64,000 nt of DNA from NCBI RefSeq assembly GCF_024586455.1, contig NC_065920.1:47761824-47825823 (forward strand), in the 5' to 3' direction. Below the pieces are notes generated by a model. The model had not been told where the DNA came from. It saw nothing but the letters and a program-made list of their open reading frames with translations, and did no database searches. The DNA comes from Bactrocera neohumeralis (taxonomy: Eukaryota; Arthropoda; Insecta; Diptera; Tephritidae). Shown here piece after piece: positions 46,750 through 58,727 of this stretch; position 1 is the stretch's first letter; each line of letters begins with the position of its first letter. The position numbers and the translations under genes are program-made.

Positions 46750-47214
46750 ATATACACATAAATTTGAGCCGGGGTCGACGGCCGTCCGATGTTCGTCAGT
46801 CCGTCCGTTCCATATATGGTTACAACCAGTCCCCCAGCTTTTTTTAAAATATCGTTTTGAAATTTTGAAAAAGTCATTTTCTCTCTCCAAAATATTGTTT
46901 TTTTTGTTGAACCGAACAATCGGATTCAAGTTCTTTGAGCGGAAAACTTTCACATTTTTACAATGTATCTTCCAAAAGCAAAAAGAATATTTAAGAAAAT
47001 TTTGGACAGATTTTTTTTAAGGCAAAATGAATTTTGAAGAAATTGTTCAGATGGGTTTAAATATGGGAAAGCTGCCAAAAAAAATAACAAACAACTTTCA
47101 CGGGGGAAACCCCCTTATTTGAGATATATCTTCCCGAAATTTGGATAGACTATTTTCTACGGAAAAAGAACCAACAAATTGTTCAGATGGGTTTAAATAT
47201 AGTTATGTTGGTGC
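46750..47214 (-). repeat. dispersed repeat, 3' part, antisense
   Basis: The reverse complement contains ATCTGAACAATTTCTTC, a CATTTTGCCTTAA-like block and ACGGACGGACTGACG, the same blocks in the same order as the repeat at 22.7-23.2 kb. It abuts the RTE copy on its right. Confidence 0.6.
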
Positions 47215-48810
47215 TTGATGTTGCCGTCGGGGGTATGCTCGAAAATTCAAAAAAAAGCGGCGGCTTAAAAAGGGTTTTCAAGCCCGGGAGCATATTTGTA
47301 GAACCCCAAAGATGATCTATGACCGATGCCCAGGAATTAAATTATGAAGGAACATTTCCCAGCCCGAATGGCAGGAACATACAACGCCGGGAAAAGGGGA
47401 AACCCCGTTTCCCCCAACTGAGGAGGGAGTAGACGTTCCATTGCCCGACCATGAAGAAGTTCGAAAGCAATTCACGCCTGAAGAACAACAAAGGGGGGGA
47501 ACCCAGGGGCCGGGGAGCTATTCAAACAGGGGAAGAACAAAAAGATGCATTATTTTGTAAAATATGGTCGGGGCAGCCCAACGGGGTTTTTTGGTATGCC
47601 CCCTCCCTAAAAAGAGGACCCAAATCTGCCACCTAAGTGGGGTAAGCCCCTCAACATCGTTATTTGGTTCTCTGAGAATATTGTGTGAAAGATTAAAGCC
47701 CACCTCAACAGACTGATTGACCTATCGGTGGCTTTAGACTTGGGAAATCAACAACCGACCGATATTCACTATGCGCCAAATCTTGAAAATGAAAGGAGAA
47801 TCAACCCCTTTCGTCGCAAAGTGTTTTGACAGCACGAAAAGAAGCTTTTTTTGGGGCCCGATGCGTTTGGTTTTCCCCCCAAAAAACAAAGGCTGTAAAC
47901 GACATTGAGTAACACCAAAAGCTCCGTCAGATCGAAGGACCCCCCCCAGTTCGATAAAAACGAGGTTTCAGACAAGGGACTCCCATCGTGCGACTTTTTA
48001 ATCCCCATAGAAAAAATTGAGCTGCAGAACAATCGAACAGGACAATATTTTATATTTATGTTGGGCATGCCGATGATATTGATATCATCGGCCCAACACC
48101 GCGCGGTTAGTTCTGTTTCCCCAGTCGGACAAGGAAGCACAGAAAATTTTCGGGCGGTGAAAGAGGGCAAAGAAATATCTCCTGTCATCAAACAAACAGT
48201 CGTCGCACTCGGATTGGCATAAGTCACTTTTGGGGAAGTCCTTAGTTGTGATTTTTTCCCTTGGAACCAACGTAAACACCACCAAAAGTCTGTTTGGGAA
48301 ACCAACGCAGGATTGTCTTGCCAACAGGTACTTTGGACGAGTAGGAATTGAAATCAAAGCCCTTTTTCCGACGAACCAAACCCTAAGTCACTAACCGTCC
48401 TGCTATAGGTGCAGAGGCACGATGACAGCCGAAGAGTCGACGGGGAGTTTAGAGAGAAAAGTTCGCGAAAATTTGTGGTCCTTTTTTTAGTTTTCCGGCG
48501 AATATAGACGATGGGAAAATGAGCTTAGGGGATAAGACGACATTGGGGCATAGTTCAGCGAATTAAAAAAAAACGGCTACGCTGGTGGCATGTTTCTGGA
48601 ATGGACGAAAACACCGCCGAAAATATTCGACGGTACCTGCCGGGGGAAGAGAAAAGGGAAAAAGACCTCCACTCCGTTTGGGAAAGGGCCAGGTGGATAG
48701 GGCCGGTTCGCGGGAAAATCCAATTGGGGCCACGTAGTGAAAAGAAGAAACGACTGGCGCGCTGTTGTAAACTGGGCTATTATCGCAGTAAAGAAGAAGA
48801 AGAATCCATG
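47215..48810 (+). mobile_element. RTE copy C, degraded
   Basis: Begins around the GGFKTGAYSCRTPK-equivalent region and continues to the 3' end, with tens of small deletions. Recognisable pieces are the LPDHEEVRK block near 47440, LCERLKP near 47685, and LGHADDIDIIG near 48062-48095. The last is the only catalytic ADD motif I can see among the four RTE copies (usually YADD, here HADD). RLRWWHVSGMDENT near 48570 and a GAAGAAGAAG tail near 48790-48803 follow. Orientation is opposite to the repeat that flanks it on both sides. Confidence 0.75.
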
Positions 48811-48829
48811 CCAAAGGTAATAATATTAT

Positions 48830-48970
48830 TCCGGAAAAAATTTTTCATATGATTAGAGCATATAGCTTCCATACAAACTGGGCACATAGTTACTAAAAGA
48901 AATACACCTGGGAAGGGTATATTAGCTTCGCCGAAGTTTAAAGTTTTTTCGTTATTTCTTGTTATAATTT
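48830..48970 (-). repeat. dispersed repeat, 5' part, antisense
   Basis: The reverse complement reads ACTTCGGCGAAGCTAATATA, GTATTTCTTTTAGTAACTAT and TATGGAAGCTATATGCTCTA, the beginning of the repeat family at 22.7 kb. With the piece at 46.75-47.2 kb it brackets RTE copy C, indicating that the RTE inserted into a pre-existing repeat. Confidence 0.7.
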
Positions 48971-49369
48971 TTATTAAAGTTTCTATGTAATATTTATATT
49001 AACTTTTACCGTAGATCTCCAAACGTCGGTTTATTTAAAAAGTTTTTAAAGGGACTTTTTTGGATACTACAAAAAATGTTAACTCAAGGGATTATATTAA
49101 ATTAATTTAGAGTTACTAAAAAACGATTTCAGTATCAATGTACACTTGTTTAATTGTCAAAATCATTTTTTTAAAAAAAAGAGATTGAAAATGAGGTGTA
49201 ATATTTACAATTAAATTATTTATTAAAAAAATTTTGTGTTCACTATTTTTTTCTTTTAGAAATTTCCTTCATACAATTTCCAGATATTCTCCAACAACCG
49301 GGAAAATGCCAGAAGTTAGTTTAATGAGTTTTTTTAGACACTATTGTGCAAGAAATTAATTTTTAATAA

Positions 49370-49469
49370 NNNNNNNNNNNNNNNNNNNNNNNNNNNNNNN
49401 NNNNNNNNNNNNNNNNNNNNNNNNNNNNNNNNNNNNNNNNNNNNNNNNNNNNNNNNNNNNNNNNNNNNN
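49370..49469. other. assembly gap (100 N)
   Basis: Exactly 100 N; follows the second degraded stretch. Confidence 0.99.
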
Positions 49470-50137
49470 GTTTGATCAACAGGAAAGGTATGACCCATTT
49501 CGTGGGCTTTCAACTGGGTCCAATATTATTAAAATTTGCGTTTCACACACACACATTTGTACCTAATATATTACTTGCTTGTTGTCTTTACAATTGTTGT
49601 CGGATTCATCAATTTGTTTTCATTGTGTCTGTATGTATAGTATTTATATTTTTATTAAATTTTATAATAGTAATAAACTCTAAAATCAAGAGAAAGAAAT
49701 ACTTAAAGTTATGGAACCTGAAAGATACTTCAGCATCTTAAGCTTTATAGATACTATTCTCATCGTCTGTTGATATCAAGAGTGAGGTTTGACGTATTGT
49801 TTGTTTTTAAGTATTTTTATTTAAACATTTTCTGGTATAAATATATATGTACTAAGTCCTGCCGTAAGTTATTTTACAAATGCAGTTCTTTATAATAATT
49901 AAACTATGGAGCATTACTTCATAAAGGTATTTTTATTTAATAATACCTATTTAAATAAGCGTTTTACATTATTTTATGCAGAATTGTGAGCTTTTCCTTT
50001 AACACAAGGTCCCAAACATAGGCCGATGGTATTGACAACGCTCGAACCAAAGTTTTTTTGAGGCTCGCAAAATTTGTGTGGGGTAGTCGATAGTCCAAAC
50101 TTCAATAGATTCCAATGTGGAATTCTCATCTTTTTTT
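49470..50137. other. no recognisable gene
   Basis: An 89-codon open frame at 49472-49741 is rich in hydrophobic residues but has no recognisable domain; a CACACACACA run lies inside it. I do not call it a gene. Confidence 0.35.
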
Positions 50138-50568
50138 TCTGTAAGTTGGTAGTACTGTTAGTGACATCTATGCTAAATTTCACGTTAAAATATTAGTTAG
50201 TATTTGAGATACGCGTCGTTTTGTGAGGCTCTAAAAGTGAATTCTTCGATTTTTACTATGTCTGAATTTATTGAACAAAGAAGTCGTAATGCACCACCTC
50301 ATACTGCATTGGTTATTCGTGATCGTTTCGCCACATTTTCAACTAATATCGAGCCGACACCACCGCATTCGTCTGAGTTACCTTCGTGTAACTTCGTTTT
50401 GACTCAATTGAGGGTATAAAAGCTGAATCGACGAAGACTCTGATGGCCATCACGAGGAGGATTTTTCCAAGTGCTATGATGACTGAAAAATTCATTGGCA
50501 TAAGTGTAATGCAGCGGAAGGATTACTTTAAGGGAGATGAAATGGACAAAATTCACCTTTCAATTTAA
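50138..50568 (+). mobile_element. mariner derivative of the 28.2-kb subfamily, 5' end lost
   Basis: Shares the leader (GTAAGTTGGTAGTACTGTTA), the start codon context and the deletion joint with the element at 28.2 kb. MSEFIEQRS runs straight into RNAPPHTALVIRDRFATFST, where the first two residues replace the usual HD of the HDNAP catalytic block. It then has a second small deletion after LPSCNF. The 3' end keeps part of the terminal repeat (CACCTTTCAATTT) but the 5' terminal repeat is absent. Two copies with one joint show the deletion was inherited, not independent. Confidence 0.78.
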
Positions 50569-50762
50569 GAGTATGTCCAATATGATTATTACTTTCGATT
50601 TTCATCTTTTTTAATATTGACCAATTTTTTGTATGGATAAAGCGTGTTTGGTTAAAGAAAGAGACAACCATTAAAAAGAGCGATGCAAAATGTTTCGAAA
50701 CACACATGCTACATATAAACGAACCGGCACAATGATCTCATCGCCTTATAATTTCCTTTTTT

Positions 50763-51671
50763 TTGGTCTGTCGCAAAAGAAACAGAACTTTTTAAATATA
50801 ACTGTTTCTGGTGGCGCCACCTATTGGTGGGTATATGAAATAAAAAGTTTGATCCCTTGTTGATATTTCGTAAAAATTTTAAGACAATTGGATAACTACA
50901 ATCGATGTTACCGATCAAAAAGTGACAGCAGCTTTTGGTCATATGTTGTAAAATGCAAAGAGCAAATATTAAGTTTTATTTTAAACTTGGGAAAACGTTT
51001 ACTGAAACATTTCAAATGATGAAACAAGTTCATTGTGATCAGTGCCTCTCCCGTAGAAATGTGCATGAGTGGTTTAAGCGATTCCAAGAAGGTCGTGAGG
51101 ACCTCTGTGACGATCAGAAGTCAAAAATAAAGAGAATGCTGATTTGTTTTTACGATTCCGAGGGTATTGTACACCGAGAGTTCGTCCCACCTAGCCAAAC
51201 GAATAATGCTGTGTTTTTCCTTGGTGTTATGAAGCGTCTTTTGTCACGCATTCGTCGTGCTCGACCACAATACCGTGAGGCAGGGTCCTGGCGCCTGTTG
51301 CACGATAATGCGCCGTCATCGGTCGACGCTTGTCACTGATTTTTTGACAAAAAATTCCATATTTACCATTAATCACTCACCCTACTCACCTGATCTGGCA
51401 CCCTGTGATTTTTACCTATTTGGAAAACTTCATTTGCCCATGAAAGGACACTGGTTTCAGCACATTTCAGCTATCCAAAAGGCGACGACCGATATTCTCA
51501 AGAGCATTCCGAAAAATGACCTTAAACACTCATTTTAAATGCTAATTGACCGGGCTAAACGCTGTATCGAAGCACAAGGAAACTACTTTGAATAAAAAAA
51601 TATACCTTTTGAAAAATATAAATTTTTTGTTGTTTTTTTTACCAGTCCTGTTTCTTTTGCGACAGACCTTG
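50763..51671 (+). mobile_element. mariner deletion derivative with perfect terminal repeats
   Basis: The left GGTCTGTCGCAAAAGAAACA (from 50765) and the reverse complement of the right end (to 51668) are identical over 21 bp. A TA follows the right end. Length is about 0.9 kb against roughly 1.3 kb for a complete relative. The identical repeats suggest a fairly recent insertion, although the coding region is already broken. Confidence 0.88.
50953..51598 (+). pseudogene. mariner transposase, internal deletion and frameshift
   Basis: Starts MQRANIKFYFKLGKTFTETF and includes the first helix-turn-helix (SRRNVHEWFKRFQEGREDL). It then jumps from the DDQ block directly to KIKRMLICFYDSEGIVHREF, which removes the second DNA-binding unit and the first catalytic aspartate. 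A frame change near 51315 (HDNAPSS) interrupts the catalytic region; in the other frame STLVTDFLTKN, HSPYSPDLAPCDFYLFGKL and IDRAKRCIEAQGNYFE follow. The HDN and PCD aspartates lie 34 residues apart, the DD34D spacing. A stop after KHSF interrupts once more. No active transposase. Confidence 0.82.
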
Positions 51672-54600
51672 TATAACTACAACGAATGTGTTCCAAATGA
51701 CTGATCCTTTGCACATTTTTTAATATGTAATTCATAAACTATTATGAATTAGAATTAAAATGTCGAAAATCATCGTGGTTCCGGCACTGGACTGTACTCT
51801 TAGCCAATGAGAGTTTGGTCTTTCCAAAATTAATATTTAACCAAGACAAATTTCTACCCACATACTTTCATGTGAAAATAAGGATAACCATTAGATCGCC
51901 ACAAAAATTTACATTGCATTTATATGGAATTCTCAACACATTTTTCAAGTGTTTTGAGCCAGTTGATGAATGGCCAGAATATGTATCCCTGCAGTAACCC
52001 GTTTGTATATTCTTCTGTGGCAGCCATCCCAACCGTCGTCACATCGCACGGCTCAGAACAGAAAAATACTCAAACCGCACATTTTTTTTTTTTTTATTTT
52101 GGTGAGAATGTCTTTGGCATTTGATGTTTCCGCCGAAGTCTGGCATCTCTGGCGAACTCACCGAAAAAACAAAACAATTATTTATGAAGTGTAGCTCGAT
52201 ATTTTGCACGGTACGATAGATATATGGTTCCTTAATTGCCGTTGCATTGAATGAATATGGTAACCTTGTTTTGCAGCAGAAAGTTTTGTTAGAAAGCCTA
52301 TAATTTTTAGAAAGCGGTTAAAAATGTGATACAAATGCAATCAGAGATGTTTGATTTGTGTTAGAGCAAGACTTTTGTGACATAGAGGATAGTGAATGTA
52401 ATTGGCAGATCATACCTTGGAAGCGGTGGAAATTTTCTGAAGTAGAATCCTATTTTCAGCGAAAATGTATTTAGCTTAAAATAATGTTAATTGACCGGAC
52501 ATAGATATAGATACGTTATATCTACGTTCTCACAGAGGTCAGAGCTTTCGCGTTCATATGGGTTTGCTTACTACATGGATCATATGAGGAAGGTGTTTGA
52601 AAAGAGATCCTAGGCAGCTTCTTATTTTCCTCTGCTTATTGTTTACAAATGTATTATTATATCCTTTCTTTGGGTCCAAGCATGGTATGGCACTATGATC
52701 TAATCTTGTCTTTTTAGTTCTATGAATGATTTCGCCACCAAATAGTTTCAATTGCTGACGAATTAATTCTTGTTCCGCAGTGTTGCTATACTATCTCTTC
52801 TGGTTCTGCGAGTACACCATATGATGCAGTGATAGCATAAAGCATATCATCGGAATGGGTATTCTGTTGTAAAGCGGAGAACGAATTCAGATTATGATAG
52901 AAAGATTCTATATTAACAATTGTAAGTCTGAAAACTGTATTTATATTATATTATATCGCGAATGAAAATGAGAAATAAAAATAGATTTTCCATTAAAAAA
53001 AAATAATTTTATTTATCGTTGGTATTTGAATTGTTGATCTTTTTTAGGATTTACAAAAATAATTTAAATTTTTGGTTTCTCCGGAACGGTGATGATGTTG
53101 TAACTATTTATAATTAACTTTATATAAAACAATAATGGAACAACAATTTTTTTCCAGAAAAGCTCTTCAGAAGGCCTAATTCAAATTTGAGTATTTTTTT
53201 CTTGAAACTTAAAAATTTGTAGTCAGCTTTTGAAAGTTCAAGTAGAAGTTTTTCTTTAGAACCAAATTGGCATTGGCAAAGGCGACATTAGCGTCAAATA
53301 GATATTCTCTGACAAAATCAATTACTGTCGTGCAGTAGAATCAATGAGAGGGCAAGTAGAAGATACTTGAAGATGGCTGGGTGAGGATGGATGCGAGTGC
53401 TGATAATGAATTGCAAAGCAAAGATAAACGAGTTCTGTTCCGTGTTGACGTATTCTACAATTGTGCCAGCTTGAATGAGAAAAAATATTCTAACCGTGAC
53501 AAAGAACAACAAAAGTCGGAGTTGACAAATTAATACCAGGAGTTCGTTGCATAGGTCCGGAGGCAGGCAGTTGCCGTATAACCTCAGGGTGATTCGCTGT
53601 CACCATTACAAACACATATCAAAACCTTTCTTCATTACGCTGACTTGGTGACTCTGGGCCGCCACCACTGGCTACGGCCATTTTTACGCTGGAAGAACGT
53701 GGGTGACCGTCGTTTCGTCACTATTGGCAGCATCAGCATTGGTATGGTGTGATGGTAATGAAAAAGTTTCATTAAACTTGTGGAAGAGGTCTGCTTGCTT
53801 GAGGTTACGAGCGCCACGAAACTGGCATCAACAAAGGCTTGGAGGTTACCTCGACATCCGGACAATACACAAATAAATTGAAGCATAGGCAAAGCTTACG
53901 GACCTTATAATTTTAGACTATTGGGCCCGATTCAGCGCCATTACGGAACTCTGGCTTAGTTACCAATCACTTAATAGTGTTGAGATACTCTTGAGGAATT
54001 AAACATTCCGGTTTTATCTCCATAGAGAAAGAATAGACCAATGGTTCTGTGATAGACAGTTCCTGCTTTGGGATAAGAAACATAATTCCCTTAAGCCGTT
54101 CAGAACATTAATTTTTTTGTACATTCTTGTGACATCCATTATTAGTTGAGCTTCGTATCCTAAATGCTTCAAAATGATTGCTTGCAATGACAAGTAGTTC
54201 AGTACGTCGAGAGTTGAACGAACTCTCTTTATTTTGTCGATATTTTTTCAATTCGGCGCAACAGAGCAGTAGTGCATCTTGACACTCAAATTTATTACCG
54301 GAAGAAGCGACGGAACCAAACTGCTGATTGGCTACAACAGTATTCATTATTTAGCCACCCCGGCATGTTATCGGCTTTGAATAAAGAAAGAAGTGCACAA
54401 TATTAAGTATTTTCTCCGTTGCCCATTTTAATCAGTGCTATGTCACTGCCCGATGTTTGCACACGAAGTTATCCTTAACACCAAGAAAATCTGATCGCAC
54501 TCATAAAACGCAGAATTACAAATTACTTTGACCATAAATTGATAAACGAAGCGGTTTCGCCACATTTGACCTTATTTTTGAGGATGAAACTTCAAGTAGC

Positions 54601-55890
54601 CTTTATATAGCATGATTTGTATACGAAATCGCTTTTGTCTGGTAGGATTGACATATCCTCATTCAGACAGGGCTTGTGTGTGGCTAGCGAATAAACTAAC
54701 TTTGAGTGGTATCGGCCTTCTAAAACTTTTCTTCTCCCTCAATCTGAGTTAGGCCTGGTCAGCCACAACCTTCTGGAAAGAAGATGCCTGTCTGTTAACA
54801 ACCCACATACACAGACATAATATTTTGAAATGGTAATAGCAATTTTGAAAATTCTGAAAGCTTTCTATGAAAATACAAATTATGTGCCACTTGATTTCTT
54901 CAAAGTTCTTAAAGTGCAAGCAGCTGATCTATCCAATATTTAGTGGTGGGTATTACATTACTTACAAAAATTGTCACGATACTTGTTTAAACTCAAAGGT
55001 AATGTTGGAACAATGGATATATCAATTTTGTTTGCAACATTAGGAATAGAAAAGAATGTTTGTTTTATTACAATTCAATGTTCAGGTATTCCAACATAAT
55101 TCACCACGCTAATCGCTATGAATATTCGGACCTAAATAGTTTGAAGGTTGTTATTTACAGGGACTTAATAATAAGAAATCATGTTGATTTTAGGGAAACT
55201 TAATCATATTTCATGCTATAATGCTATCAGTATTGTGGGAGTGTTAAAAACATTAGGTACTTCATAACTAAACATGCTTATTGAAATTTAATATCCTCTA
55301 GGAAAATCATAATTTAATTAGGCTATGGGTATTCTTGATTCACTTTGACTCTACTGAAGCGCGAGAATACTGCATATCTGTATTTTAGGCTTACTATTTC
55401 AATTAAAACCATATGTACATCTCTACCTGTATTTCTATTACGTCTTTCCGTTATATTTTATATCATTAGAATATGTGAGAAGGATTATAAGCTTATTTTG
55501 TACGATTCTATTTGAAATTGTAAATTGATTTCACAAAACCAGTGAACAAATGCGAAAACGAAAAAGAAATGTTACAGTATAAACAAAAAAACTGACGTCA
55601 TTAAATGGGCATATGTTCTGCGAAGAGCTTCTCGTAGTTATAATGTACATATGTACATACATTTAGGGCAATCGAACCTCAGAAAATGGTCTGAGAACCG
55701 GTCCAAACAAATACTGAGTCAATCGATCGGCATGTGGTTTAAAACCGGTGTCCCTAGAAAATATCGATAATCAACTGTGCTGTTCTAAAACATTTCAATG
55801 TCACAAAAATGAAGGAAAATTCCAGAGGTCGATACATTAATAAAAAATTGCAAGTATAAATTATTCAATTGCAAAAGGACGAAAATATTT
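51672..55890. other. long stretch without a recognised gene
   Basis: Frames of 60-85 codons occur on both strands (for example 53635-53892 and 54108-54347, minus). Around 53.5-54.4 kb the minus strand has somewhat protein-like composition in broken frames but matches no family I can name. It could be a decayed gene or element. No termini, introns or RNA genes could be supported. Confidence 0.35.
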
Positions 55891-55897
55891 TACCACA

Positions 55898-56600
55898 ATG
55901 TATGTAAATAATCCATCTAATATTAATCTTATTAGTTGTATTCCGTATATTGACTCCGATCCAGCTAAAAGCTGTTCTAATTGTTCAGCTCTGGCAGTTG
56001 AAATTAAAAAAATTTCGTATAAAGTGGCAAAAATACCTTCCATTAAATACAATATAATCATAACATATCTACATTTTTTTCAGAAACTCAATTCGAACAG
56101 AGTAAAGCCATAATGGCAGCTCTGGCTGAGCAAAAAGTATTGAAGCAGAAATTAATTCGTCAAGAGTCAGTGGGTGCCCAATAGCCGATTATTTTCCCGC
56201 TGCAGAAAGAGCAAACTTTGAAGGCTTTGGAGGATCAAATTTGTACAGAAAATCGCAAAATATTTGAAAGTATAATAAATATTAACATAACGCAAACGTT
56301 TATCATATTTTTTCCATTTTTAAACAGGTTTTTACTAATATGAGGTTAGTTCACGAAAATGTTACACGCAAAGTTTTATGCTGCACTACTAGGTAAGTTA
56401 TATAAGTTTTGTATCATATATAATTAATGTATTCTTACAACACATTATATATGTAGGTTCAATTTGACAATTACCCAATGTAATTGATGCGGAGGATCAC
56501 CTATGGAAGGCTATAAGCAAGCAAAAATAAGCGAAATTTCAAAATGTTGATGCTTTCGAAAACTTCATAATTTACATTTTATTTTAGTACCTACTACTTG
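55898..56600 (+). pseudogene. possible remnant of a small spliced gene, DUF4806-like
   Basis: A segment at about 56083-56278 reads TQFEQSKAIMAALAEQKVLK, KLIRQESVGAQ, a stop, then FPLQKEQTLKALEDQICTEN and RKIFESI. This resembles the coiled region plus DUF4806 start of small insect proteins of unknown function. A T-rich stretch ending CCATTTTTAAACAG at about 56328 looks like an acceptor. A short following exon-like piece has VFTNMRLVHENVTRKVLC and then TAG|GTAAGT near 56391. A further piece near 56535 reads FQNVDAFENFI. The in-frame stop argues for a pseudogene. The family match is from memory and weak. Confidence 0.3.
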
Positions 56601-56609
56601 CATTTAACT

Positions 56610-57369
56610 TTATTTAATTTAAGCCATGTAAACCTTTTAAAACGATGTTCTTTTTGCTTGAAACACAAAAAAAAAAGTTCTAAAATGAATTCAAAATTTA
56701 TCGTTATGGTAGCGTTTTATTTCAACTGGTTTTTTATCAGGATTATTTTAGTTTTTAGTTGACTAGTTTAGAACTATCTTATAAATGTATACCGTAGAAC
56801 CTATCGAATGGAACTACCACACAACTGTCTACTATGGAACCTGTGAAAGTAGGGTTGCAAAGTAATGCACTGCTCGACATCTCCGTTTTAAAGTGGACAA
56901 GCCTAGGTATTAAGCTAGAACTAGTACTGTCATTAAAATAGCTGGTTCTTTCCTAGTTCTAAGGTAGTCGAATTTTCTGCAGGGTGTGAATATAATCGGT
57001 TCACCAAGACTCGTACACTTTCGAATATATATCTGAATTAATTAAATTGAAAAAAATTCGCAGAGTGCTAATATGAAAATATTTTCGCAACTGAAATTTT
57101 ATATGGAAATACATAGCTATATGTAGTATTTACAAGTAATTCATTCTTAGAGTGATTTTTAGCGGTTTAAAGAAATCTGTAGAATAAAAACAAAAAGTAC
57201 AGTTCATTAAAATATTTTAGATATCTTGCGCGTTTTCAATGTTATATATGTCAAATATAATGGGTCCAAGTAGAGGTATTTTTTTCAACAGCGTTTTTTG
57301 ACGGATTATGTGTGAGTCATGCCAGACTGTCATGTTATTTTTGTGCAAAATTGTTTGGCATTTCATCAT
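56610..57369. other. no recognisable gene
   Basis: AT-rich sequence; nothing supported on either strand. Confidence 0.4.
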
Positions 57370-58235
57370 GGGAAGACTTACGCCTGAACAACGTTTACAA
57401 ATCATTCTTTACTTTATTACAATCATTATTTGATTGGATTCATTATTGGATAAAATTTTGACCGAATAGACTACGTCCACCATGCGGTAAAGAAAATATA
57501 TCCGTAGCTGGAAGTGTACACGAAGACCGGGAAGAGTCGATTCGGCGCCGTTCGTAGCAACTCCGACTGACGTATGGAACAACTTGGCGTATTTTACGTC
57601 GAGATCTTAAATTGAAAGCCACCAAAATACAGCTACTGCAAGAAGTGAGGCCGCTGGACCTTCTTACATCGCTTCGCTGTATGGGGTCTTGAAAAGTTTT
57701 TGTTTTCGAGACAAATTTTGTTCAGCCATGAGGCCCATTTCAGGTCCAATGAATTTGGAAACAAGCAAAATTTTTGCATTTGGGATGAAGAAAACCTGAA
57801 GAGATTTAAGAGCTGCCATTTCATTCAGAAAAAACACTGTCAATGTCGGTGGACCATTATCGCCCTAAAACTGATAACCGAGAGTATTTGATACCTGAAA
57901 TCGCCCGTAATCTCGACGACATTTGTTTTTAAGAAGACGGCGCCACTGCCCACTCATCATATCAATCAATGGTATTATTGAGAGAACACTTCGGTGAGCA
58001 GTCGATTGGTTACCAAGATCATGGGATATCATACTGTTAGACTTTTTCCTGTTAGGATATGTAAAGACTAAAGTCTGTTCGTGCAATCCCTCTTCGATTT
58101 AACCCTAGGTGCAAAACATGTTCGAAAGAGTCATCGAAAATTGAACTCAACGGATGAACTATCTGCGACGTAACAACGATCAGCATTTGAAAGAGATAAT
58201 CTTCAAAAAATAAGTGCCAAATAATGTTCTTTCGA
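57370..58235 (+). mobile_element. decayed mariner/maT-type transposon
   Basis: Plus-strand pieces include an N-terminal MGRLTPEQRLQIILYFI (ATG at 57369), TYGTTWRILRRDLKLKATKI near 57570-57625, and the LFSHEAHFRSNEFGNKQNFC block near 57715-57775, where the catalytic D of SDEAHF has become H. EDGATAHSS and QSMVLLREHFGEQSIG follow near 57930-58010, then NYLRRNNDQHLKEIIFKK-like remains near 58155-58215. Stops and frame changes are frequent. It belongs to the same branch as the elements at 5.3 and 10.3 kb. Borders are approximate. Confidence 0.72.
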
Positions 58236-58727
58236 ATGATAAAAAAAACATTCCCAATTAAATTTGAAGGTTCTGTATTTTTTACTTTAAAAAATAAGGA
58301 TCCTTGAAATGAATTAGCCTTTTTAATGGCAATAATGCATGTGTAGATATTTCTTAGATGTGTGTTTATACATAAGTGCATATGTATGTGATAAAGTGGA
58401 CCTGCTTGCAAACGGGCCCGAACCGAGCTTCCAAATTTTTACCCAGAACAATCTTCCCTTTCATCCTATAAGCCAAAAATGGAATTAATCTAAACCGATA
58501 TAATGATATAAGTACTGTTTAAGTTTCGGTATACCATACACCTAGCGATCTTAAGAAGCTAGAGCGATCAGGAATATATAATTTAAATATCTCAATCATG
58601 CAAGAAAATGTATTAAGGTTGATAATTAAGTTTCCATTGAAATTTTGAAGAAAAGTAACATCGACATATGAATTCATTGTTACTTCTGAATTTTGCTTTG
58701 TCCCATTGTGGAAGTTCTTCTTTACTA

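Larger units (their letters stand above)
46001..49369. other. second stretch of degraded consensus
   Basis: From about 46.0 kb up to the gap the bases show the same homopolymer smearing and small deletions as the inverted contig (runs such as GGGGG, CCCCC and TTTTTTTT in otherwise complex sequence). The RTE and repeat copies inside it are recognisable but full of small indels, more than in the copies elsewhere. Gene calls here should be ignored. Confidence 0.75.

Noticed and set aside
49472..49741. An 89-codon hydrophobic frame considered as a small membrane protein
   Set aside because: It starts right at an assembly gap, contains a CA microsatellite in the coding frame, and shows no conserved features.
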